In this document: piece after piece, positions 1-5,495 of the stretch
Numbering within the stretch: the stretch's first letter is position 1
Layout of the letters: each line of letters starts with the position of its first letter
Notes under the pieces: model-generated
What the model was told of the DNA's origin: nothing
Seen by the model: only the letters and a program-made list of their open reading frames with translations
Databases searched by the model: none
Origin: Planctomycetota bacterium
GTDB taxonomy: Bacteria > Planctomycetota > UBA1135
Direction: 5' to 3'
NCBI GenBank assembly: GCA_003501525.1
Contig: DNPI01000079.1
Coordinates: forward strand, 1 to 5,761
Length of the DNA: 5,761 nucleotides
Translations under genes and position numbers: made by a program

Positions 1-459
1 GTTACCGTTCGCATCACCGAGAGGAAGACCAGCGAGCCCGTAAGAACAATCGGCAGTCGGATAGCTAGGAACCTGGCAGTAAGTGAACTCCTCGTAAAAA
101 TAGACGGTGCAGGAACCAGAATTGCCCGTAGCATCCGGCTCGTAAGAGCAATACGTAAAATCGAAAGCATTGCACTGCTCCGTGTAGTCAATTCCACGAT
201 CAACCAAAGCTCCCTGATCCACCCACTCCTGAAGTACGCCAGGCACGGAGTAATACTGGGACAATGAGGTGTTGTTCCAAATCACATCTGGGCCAGCACG
301 ACCACCTGGATGAGTAGGGACAAAGCCTGTGTCAGGGCGATAGATACCAGCGAACTGAGCATTTTCGGCCTTGTGCAGGACTCCGTACTGCGTTTGGGCC
401 GGCACACCAACCACGAGAACGAGAGAGGCGGCCGCAACAACCAAAGCAGTTTGGAACAT
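1..459 (-). CDS. Secreted cysteine-containing protein of unknown function (N-terminal part, cut by window edge)
   Basis: The reading frame is open from an ATG at 459-457 to the left edge (153 residues seen), so the C-terminus is missing. An in-frame TAA lies 12 bases upstream of the ATG, so the start cannot be further out. Residues 1-21 form a hydrophobic Sec-type signal peptide with probable cleavage after VPA (residues 19-21); its n-region (MFQ) has no positive charge. The mature part is rich in Tyr, Gly and Asp and has five cysteines (96, 104, 117, 128, 138), spaced as if for disulfides or a small cysteine-rich module. The last visible residues (GDANGN) resemble a Ca-binding type Asp/Asn loop but are too few to judge. 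I do not recognise a family; the style is that of large secreted planctomycete proteins. It follows the DUF3500 gene by 26 bases and could be the last gene of that transcript. No convincing ribosome binding site is seen. Confidence 0.7.
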   Translation of the reverse strand, partial: MFQTALVVAAASLVLVVGVPAQTQYGVLHKAENAQFAGIYRPDTGFVPTHPGGRAGPDVIWNNTSLSQYYSVPGVLQEWVDQGALVDRGIDYTEQCNAFDFTYCSYEPDATGNSGSCTVYFYEEFTYCQVPSYPTADCSYGLAGLPLGDANGN

Positions 460-485
460 AGGTCCAGATTACCATGCCACAAAAA

Positions 486-1499
486 TTAGCGATGCTCTTG
501 CGATAAATGATCCTGAAGAATGTCGACCCCGAAATCGCGCTCTAGATCTCGCCAAACTGCATGAGCATGCGTAGGGTCATTGCCCACGCATGCATATTCA
601 AGCGAGAATTTGGGGCCCAAAATACGATAATAAAAAGGGCCCCCATTCATATCCCCAGTCCAACTAAAACGGACATCTCCCAATGGAATATTGCGAATTC
701 GGGCTGCTTCCTCTCGAGCGAGAACAGGATGCAGATTCCCCAAGTACTCCTCAATAATCGCGAACAGATTCGCTCTTTGGTCAGTACCCATCGCAGCTAC
801 AGGTAATCCATTCATTGGTAGCGGCTCGTTCCGCGCAGGACCCATCACTACATCTCGCGGCCGAGTCTCGGACAACTGAGCCGCTTTGCGGTTGGCGTCG
901 TCAAGAGAATCAAGAAGATTACGAGCTAGCTCTACTTCCGCCCCCAATGGTCGCAATCCAGTGTGGGGGCCATCAACAACAGTGGCAGGGGCAACGCCAA
1001 AGAACAGCGGAGTACTACGAACTTCTCCGGATTTACCCCCAGTAAAATTAAGAGAGAGATGGTGCCCTTCTAAGCTCCAACCCCATAGTCCATTCCCCGG
1101 CTCTCCAAAAAGAGTAAATGCATAGCGACCAGGATCGCGGCCTGCATTGGGTTGCAGTTCCGCAAGAACTGATTCCAGTACAAGGATGCCTTCAGTTTTG
1201 AGATACCCAGCAGAACTAAGAACACTCTGCAGTAAATCGGTCAGGTGAATACGTTGATTCGAAGTCAAATCCCCAATCCATATTCCCTTCCTTGCGCCCG
1301 GAAGATAGCTCCAAGCAAGTCGCTCCTCATGTTCTAAAGGAAGCCGACATCCTTCCAGCTGAGCTGAATCCAGAGCCTCTAGAAAATCCTGCGCGGCCTT
1401 AACCATGGGAGATGAAGATTTACTCTCAACTCCAACTTCAACGCCAACAAGAACAGCCAACACTGGCAAGACGAGTATCGAAAATCCGACGTTCTTCAT
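486..1499 (-). CDS. Exported DUF3500 family protein
   Basis: The gene encodes 337 residues, starting at ATG 1499-1497. Residues 1 to about 25 are a Lys-containing hydrophobic Sec-type signal, so the protein is probably periplasmic or extracytoplasmic. The rest matches what I know of DUF3500: an FGxPG...WGW block near 131-141, GHHLSLNF at 145-152, TPLFFG at 163-168, and a C-terminal HxHxxWRD-type motif (His311, His313, Trp316, Arg317, Asp318) followed by an acidic DFG stretch. The length is normal for a full family member. The conserved His and Asp residues could form a metal or catalytic site, but the family has no established biochemical role that I know of, so no function is assigned. The start is 8 bases beyond the stop of the SurE gene, implying co-transcription and perhaps coupled translation. 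An AGGA stretch lies almost against the ATG, too close to be an ordinary Shine-Dalgarno site. Confidence 0.85.
   Translation of the reverse strand: MKNVGFSILVLPVLAVLVGVEVGVESKSSSPMVKAAQDFLEALDSAQLEGCRLPLEHEERLAWSYLPGARKGIWIGDLTSNQRIHLTDLLQSVLSSAGYLKTEGILVLESVLAELQPNAGRDPGRYAFTLFGEPGNGLWGWSLEGHHLSLNFTGGKSGEVRSTPLFFGVAPATVVDGPHTGLRPLGAEVELARNLLDSLDDANRKAAQLSETRPRDVVMGPARNEPLPMNGLPVAAMGTDQRANLFAIIEEYLGNLHPVLAREEAARIRNIPLGDVRFSWTGDMNGGPFYYRILGPKFSLEYACVGNDPTHAHAVWRDLERDFGVDILQDHLSQEHR
565..593. repeat. Inverted repeat with strong hairpin potential inside the DUF3500 gene
   Basis: GCATGCGT (565-572) pairs with ACGCATGC (586-593); inside, GGG (574-576) can pair with CCC (583-585) past a single bulged A, leaving a 6-base loop. 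On the minus strand it covers the codons of the conserved HxHxxWRD-type motif and the residues just before it. No run of T follows on either strand, so it is not an intrinsic terminator. Confidence 0.45.
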
Positions 1500-1507
1500 T
1501 TCCTATA

Positions 1508-2374
1508 TTATTCACTCCATTCTGTATCCCAAGATTTCAAACGAGCGAGCGACTTCGTATGAGTCCAATCCCAAGCAAGCGGAGTGACTGTAATCGCACC
1601 CTTTAGAAAAGCTCGAGTATCTGAGCCCTCGGGCGGAAGCGGAGGAGAGAAATCGAGTTGGGCACGAACCGATATTGTCTTCCCTTCCGGCTCTCCAGAC
1701 TTAAACCCTTTGATACGCAGGTATCTCCCCTCCATCGGAGCGAAAACGACGGAAGGGGAAACTCCTTCCTTAAAAGGAGGTACGTTAATCGAATAAACCA
1801 CTCCAATTCCTGGACCCTCAGCAAGAAGCTTTCGCAAAAATCGACCTGCAAACGCAGCTGACTGCTTAAACCCACTCCTTGCCTGCTGAGACACAGCAAT
1901 CGCAGGGTAACCCCGGCCGGCAGCCTCCATTGCCGCACCTACAGTCCCCGAGTAGTGGGATATTTCACCGACATTCGCCCCTGCGTTGATTCCAGTCACA
2001 ACACAATCAAAAGGTTTTTCCTGCCCTAGTTGCAACAAACCGAAAGTAACTGCATCTGCTGGAGTTCCCGTCAACGCCCATGCCACTTGAGCTCCCTCGA
2101 CCTCAATCTGCGTCGCACTTAACTGCTTTCCAAATATCTCGCTGGCATGACTTTTACCGGATTGATTTTCGGCGGGAGCGCAAACCACAACTTCACAAAA
2201 GGTGCTTAACTCTGCCACTAAAGCAGACAAGCCCTTGGATGACCACCCATCATCGTTCGAAACCAACACCCTAGGCTTCGCAAGTTCTGCTGAAGGTGAC
2301 GTCTCTTGCCCATAGGCCAAGAGGGGAAAAGAAAACAAAGCCAGAAAAGGAAGCATCCTAGAGAGCAAAATCAT
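1508..2374 (-). CDS. surE: SurE-type 5'/3'-nucleotidase (survival protein) with a signal peptide
   Basis: The gene encodes 288 residues, starting at ATG 2374-2372. SurE enzymes are metal-dependent phosphatases that dephosphorylate nucleoside 5'- and 3'-monophosphates and sometimes short polyphosphate. The family signature is complete: SNDDG at 39-43 (metal-binding Asp41, Asp42), NQSGKS around Ser72, TGTPADAV at 102-109, GINAGAN with Asn130, and YSGTVGAAMEAA at 141-152. The 31-residue distance from the first Asp to Ser equals that of E. coli SurE (Asp8 to Ser39). The C-terminus ends in the usual ITVTPL...D.T strand and a final Trp-containing helix. About 33 residues precede the Rossmann-like core, and residues 1-22 look like a Sec signal (Arg6, hydrophobic run, cleavage near AYG/Q), so this copy is probably exported, whereas classical SurE is cytoplasmic. 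Met7 is an alternative start that would lose the Arg but keep the hydrophobic run. It lies 27 bases after the esterase and 8 bases before the DUF3500 gene. Confidence 0.92.
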   Translation of the reverse strand: MILLSRMLPFLALFSFPLLAYGQETSPSAELAKPRVLVSNDDGWSSKGLSALVAELSTFCEVVVCAPAENQSGKSHASEIFGKQLSATQIEVEGAQVAWALTGTPADAVTFGLLQLGQEKPFDCVVTGINAGANVGEISHYSGTVGAAMEAAGRGYPAIAVSQQARSGFKQSAAFAGRFLRKLLAEGPGIGVVYSINVPPFKEGVSPSVVFAPMEGRYLRIKGFKSGEPEGKTISVRAQLDFSPPLPPEGSDTRAFLKGAITVTPLAWDWTHTKSLARLKSWDTEWSE

Positions 2375-2392
2375 CAGGACCCCATCCTAGTA

Positions 2393-2430
2393 CCGATTCC
2401 GCTAGTCAAAGGGGTTGCCCGATTCCGCTA
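2393..2430. repeat. 12-base perfect direct repeat flanking the esterase stop codon
   Basis: CCGATTCCGCTA occurs at 2393-2404 and again at 2419-2430, a 26-base offset. On the minus strand the inner copy encodes the end of the esterase (Ala-Glu-Ser-Gly region) and the outer copy supplies the TAG stop and continues into the 27-base gap before surE. The offset is not a multiple of three, so the copies are read in different frames. It may be a remnant of a small duplication. Confidence 0.6.
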
Positions 2431-4150
2431 ACCGGCTTGCAGAGGCCCGTAAGCGAAAAACGCGAATGCGCCCTGGGTCATCAAAAGAGCCAAAACCAAC
2501 CCGACCCCAACCTTCGCCCTCTAAAACCGTCTCCATAACTGGCCGCTTCATGTCATCGAAAAAGACCTGCACTGTCCCTCGGTGCGACGAAGAATCAATG
2601 CGAACGTGATGCCATTCCTTCCTTCCCCAACGCACACCCTTTGCCTGAACATCGAGCAAAGGGCGACGGTCTGCAGCCGCTACCGAAAAAACATTGTGGG
2701 CATTCCGATCGGGCTGAGTAGCTAAATGGATATACCGATACTTAGAAGCAGATTCGAACTGGAAGAAAAAGCATATATCTCGATGTGCATATTCCTTTCC
2801 AGACTGCATGACTTCGGCATCGAGAACAAAATCTCGAACCTCTACATCCTTCAATAAAGCAACAGTCAATGGCGAACGGAATGGAGGTCGATAGCTACTA
2901 CCTTCCGACCAACCAAGGCTCCCACCTCCTTCTTCCGACCAATTCAAAACCTGTGCATCAGAAAAATCAAACCTATCGAAAGACTCAGGAGAATCAAATT
3001 TTTCATTGAAAACTTCTGACCGAACACGAATGGCCACTTCCGCCGTAAACACTCCACTAGGGTCACCGCGTTCATTCAGCGTCTGCTGTATGCAATCCTC
3101 ATCCCTTGGGACAATTCCTTCAAAAAGAATTTCTTCTCCCTCCACCACCTTGATTGCACGATTCAAATTGACCATTGAATCATCGAGTCGAATACGAAAC
3201 GAATCAACCCCTTCGATTGCATGAACAGTAAAGATTTGTCCCTGTCTTTCAACATCTAAGACTGCTCCTTTCTGAGGGGCATCAACAGCTAACCAGTAAA
3301 AACGAGAGTGAAGAACATCATCCTGAATCCAAGTAATGCGCTTCGGTCTCAAATCGCGCTCAAACTGACTCATCCACGGAACCGCAGCCGCATCTTCTCT
3401 GTCCATCCAGTGCCCTTTATCTGCATGAACCTCCACCCAATGCCGGTAATCACCAGGATTCTCATCAGCGAGAACGGTTAAGCGTTCTTTCCATCTTTCA
3501 GCCCACTCATTCCGCTTATAAGCCGAATCTTTACCGCCCATGTGAAGGGTAAAAGGAAGATTCCGTAGAGGTTCCGCGCGCGCATCACCCGGATGTCCCG
3601 CCATCATTGCTGCTGCTGCCCATCGATCAGCCATACGTGGAGCCAACTGATAGACCCCATCTCCTCCCGCTGAATACCCCAACAGGAATACACGATTCGG
3701 ATTCACTCCTTCAAAAATAATTAGATTTTCGATTAATCGATCTAAGAGAGGATCCATATGGGACCGATGCCAAAGATTCCAGGTGTCCGTCGGGCCGCGA
3801 GGGGCAAGATATATCCCTTCTTTTGGTGTGTAGAGCTTTTGCTGGTTATGCCACTGGCCATCGTTGATTTCCTTTGTGGTCCCTCCACCGCCGTGTAAGG
3901 AAATCCACAGAGTATGACCTCCCTTGGGCTCTTTCCCATAGACCTTGAACCAGAAAGGCATTCTGACACCTCCTATCTCCAGAATGCGCGCCTTCATTTC
4001 GGGCGCCCTTTCTTCGCGCAGGCGCAGCGAATGTGCCGACCATAGCTTCTCAATGGTCCTCTGCGATTGGCGAACCGAAAGCCCCTCTCCTACCTGCGAA
4101 TAGCAAAGGCTGGGGATGAACCCCAAAACAGGAATCAACAAAATACCCAC
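2402..4150 (-). CDS. Exported alpha/beta-hydrolase esterase fused to a C-terminal DUF1080/LamG-like beta-sandwich
   Basis: The gene encodes 582 residues with a GTG start at 4150-4148, the only ATG/GTG/TTG in frame between the upstream stop and the hydrophobic N-terminus. Residues 1-19 look like a Sec signal (cleavage near CYS/Q) with no charged n-region. Residues about 60-265 are an alpha/beta hydrolase: HGGGG at 86-90 (oxyanion loop), nucleophile Ser160 in GYSAGG (158-163), probable acid Asp208 (GGKDS) and His247 (KGHWMD). This resembles the PHB-depolymerase/feruloyl-esterase-like hydrolases common in planctomycetes. Residues 266-375 are a small beta-rich linker that often follows such hydrolases (WIQDD...RFYWL, then FEGIVPR). 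Residues about 381-575 form a jelly-roll-like module (YIHLA at 457-461 approx., WHHVRI, VQVFFDDM, GRVGFGSFDD) like DUF1080/3-keto-disaccharide hydrolase or LamG domains, perhaps carbohydrate-binding. The substrate is unknown. It is the first gene of the minus-strand cluster and is divergent from the oxidoreductase. Confidence 0.87.
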   Translation of the reverse strand: MGILLIPVLGFIPSLCYSQVGEGLSVRQSQRTIEKLWSAHSLRLREERAPEMKARILEIGGVRMPFWFKVYGKEPKGGHTLWISLHGGGGTTKEINDGQWHNQQKLYTPKEGIYLAPRGPTDTWNLWHRSHMDPLLDRLIENLIIFEGVNPNRVFLLGYSAGGDGVYQLAPRMADRWAAAAMMAGHPGDARAEPLRNLPFTLHMGGKDSAYKRNEWAERWKERLTVLADENPGDYRHWVEVHADKGHWMDREDAAAVPWMSQFERDLRPKRITWIQDDVLHSRFYWLAVDAPQKGAVLDVERQGQIFTVHAIEGVDSFRIRLDDSMVNLNRAIKVVEGEEILFEGIVPRDEDCIQQTLNERGDPSGVFTAEVAIRVRSEVFNEKFDSPESFDRFDFSDAQVLNWSEEGGGSLGWSEGSSYRPPFRSPLTVALLKDVEVRDFVLDAEVMQSGKEYAHRDICFFFQFESASKYRYIHLATQPDRNAHNVFSVAAADRRPLLDVQAKGVRWGRKEWHHVRIDSSSHRGTVQVFFDDMKRPVMETVLEGEGWGRVGFGSFDDPGRIRVFRLRASASRLAESGNPFD

Positions 4151-4163
4151 AGGGGATTCTAAT
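4135..4163 (+). promoter_or_regulatory. Candidate promoter for the oxidoreductase gene, possibly leaderless
   Basis: TCAACA (4135-4140; 4 of 6 against TTGACA) and TCTAAT (4158-4163; 5 of 6 against TATAAT) are separated by 17 bases, the optimal sigma-70 spacing. The -10 ends 8 bases before the ATG at 4172, so transcription would begin at or within about two bases of the start codon and give a leaderless mRNA, which agrees with the lack of a Shine-Dalgarno sequence there. The -35 element lies inside the signal-peptide codons of the divergent esterase gene. This is a motif match by eye, and sigma-70-like hexamers are easy to find by chance. Confidence 0.35.
4156..4161 (-). promoter_or_regulatory. 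Candidate -10 element for the esterase operon, overlapping the opposite-strand -10
   Basis: Read on the minus strand this is TAGAAT, 5 of 6 against TATAAT, ending 5 bases before the GTG at 4150. It overlaps the plus-strand hexamer TCTAAT, so one AT-rich octamer (ATTCTAAT, 4156-4163) could serve both directions. No matching -35 is seen at 16-18 bases (the region is GC-rich, inside the oxidoreductase gene), so support is weaker than for the plus-strand promoter. Confidence 0.25.
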
Positions 4164-4171
4164 CTTGTGGC

Positions 4172-5491
4172 ATGCGTCCCCGCCTCCCTCTCTCTCGAAG
4201 AAAATTCCTAACGAGCGCTGGAGGTGCATCCATTGCTTCAGGTATTTGGGCAGGATTCGGATTTAAACTCCCAAACAAGCCCATCGGCCTAAATGAGAAA
4301 CTCAATTTAGGGATTATTGGGACCGCCAATCGCGCAGCAGCCAACATTGCCGGACTAAGAGAAGAAAACCTCGTCGCCATATGCGATGTAGACGAAAATT
4401 TTCTGGGGAGTTTGGGGCAAAAGCTCCCAAGGGCAAGGCAATACATTGATTTCCGAGACCTCCTTGAAAAAGAGAATCTCGATGGAATCGTAATTTCGAC
4501 CGCAGACCACACTCACGCTCCCGCGGCTCTACAGGCAATAGATGCTGGCCTCCATGTTTATTGCGAAAAGCCACTCTCTCACACCGTTGAAGAATCACGT
4601 TTAATTGCAAAAGCGGCGAAAGAAAGAAAAGTTGTTACGCAACTGGGAACCCAAATCCACTCTCACGACAACTATCGAAGAGTGGTCGAAATGGTGCAAA
4701 GTGGTGTCATTGGCGTGGTCAATGAAGCACACGCATGGGTTGGAAAAGCTTGGGGAGGACGCCAGGAATTAGGCCCTGGCGACCCCACACCTACGCACTT
4801 CCATCACGATTTATGGCTCGGCCCAGCCCCAAAAAGGCCTTATCACGATTTCTACCATCCCGCGCAATGGAGGCGGTTCTGGGATTTCGGAGGAGGCACA
4901 CTCGGAGACATGGGATGCCATCTTCTTGACCTCCCATTCTGGGCCCTGGAATTGCGGCATCCTGCAAAGGTTACTGCTGAAGGGCCCGAACCCAATCAAG
5001 AAACCGCACCCACACAAATGCGAGCTTCGTGGGAATTTGCGCCGCGCAAAAGCAAAACCGGCTCCTTGCTGCCAGCGGCTTCCCTTCATTGGCATGATGG
5101 AGGATTAAAACCTCCGCAATTCAAAGATCCACTGTTCGCAAATCTCAATTTTGGCTCCGGCGTCCTTTTCGTCGGTAGCAAAGGCATGCTCGTATGTGAT
5201 TACGGGCGATTCTTTCTTCTTCCAGAAGATTCTTATGAAGGATTCACACCGCCACCACAAACCCTGCCATCTTCTCCGGGGCACTACCGAGAGTGGGTAA
5301 ACGCAATCCGTGGAGAAGGAGAAGCATTATGTGACTTCGAATATTCAGGAGCCCTAACTGAAACCGTTCTTCTCGGAAACGTTGCCTACCGGGCAGGCGA
5401 GCCCTTTTCCTGGGATGCCAAAAACCTCCGGGCTTCATCCCCCCGCGCACAATCGTTCATTGCGAAGGAAAACCGCCCTGGGTGGTTCTAA
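4172..5491 (+). CDS. Tat-exported Gfo/Idh/MocA family NAD(P)-dependent oxidoreductase
   Basis: The gene encodes 439 residues from ATG 4172; an in-frame TAA at 4160-4162 excludes an earlier start. The N-terminus has a twin-arginine signal (SRRKFL, residues 8-13, then a weakly hydrophobic Gly/Ala stretch to about 30), so the enzyme is probably exported folded with its nicotinamide cofactor. The Rossmann domain spans about 44-165: GIIGTANRA at 47-55 (Ala at 52 and 55 where Gly is usual), CDVD at 71-74 for the cofactor ribose, STADHTHAP at 109-117, and the family-defining EKP at 132-134. The C-terminal alpha/beta domain has WLGP at 215-218, the WRRFWDFGGGTLGDMGCH block at 233-250 with Asp246 and His250 as likely active-site residues, then Asp253. 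Known members oxidise or reduce sugars, inositols or glycosides; the substrate here cannot be told. It is divergent from the esterase operon (21-base gap) and convergent with the next gene (4-base gap). Confidence 0.93.
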   Translation: MRPRLPLSRRKFLTSAGGASIASGIWAGFGFKLPNKPIGLNEKLNLGIIGTANRAAANIAGLREENLVAICDVDENFLGSLGQKLPRARQYIDFRDLLEKENLDGIVISTADHTHAPAALQAIDAGLHVYCEKPLSHTVEESRLIAKAAKERKVVTQLGTQIHSHDNYRRVVEMVQSGVIGVVNEAHAWVGKAWGGRQELGPGDPTPTHFHHDLWLGPAPKRPYHDFYHPAQWRRFWDFGGGTLGDMGCHLLDLPFWALELRHPAKVTAEGPEPNQETAPTQMRASWEFAPRKSKTGSLLPAASLHWHDGGLKPPQFKDPLFANLNFGSGVLFVGSKGMLVCDYGRFFLLPEDSYEGFTPPPQTLPSSPGHYREWVNAIRGEGEALCDFEYSGALTETVLLGNVAYRAGEPFSWDAKNLRASSPRAQSFIAKENRPGWF

Positions 5492-5495
5492 TCCC

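Noticed and set aside
460..485. The 26-base gap before the left-edge gene was examined for a separate promoter or terminator.
   Set aside because: It contains a short T run after the DUF3500 stop but no stem before it, and no -10/-35 pair was convincing.
561..1125. Several plus-strand open frames of 62-81 codons opposite the DUF3500 gene.
   Set aside because: They are shadows of a coding region with conserved motifs on the other strand; their mutual overlap in different frames argues against all of them.
1405..1606. Two plus-strand open frames of 60-64 codons across the DUF3500/SurE junction.
   Set aside because: They are antisense to both genes, with no start signal and no protein-like pattern.
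1603..1938. Open frame of 111 codons on the minus strand.
   Set aside because: It lies wholly inside the SurE gene in another frame and has no family features; SurE has complete motifs.
4159..4512. Minus-strand open frame of 117 codons opposite the oxidoreductase N-terminus.
   Set aside because: It is antisense to a well-supported gene and has low-complexity Arg/Ser composition. Its last in-frame ATG matters only for the esterase start question.
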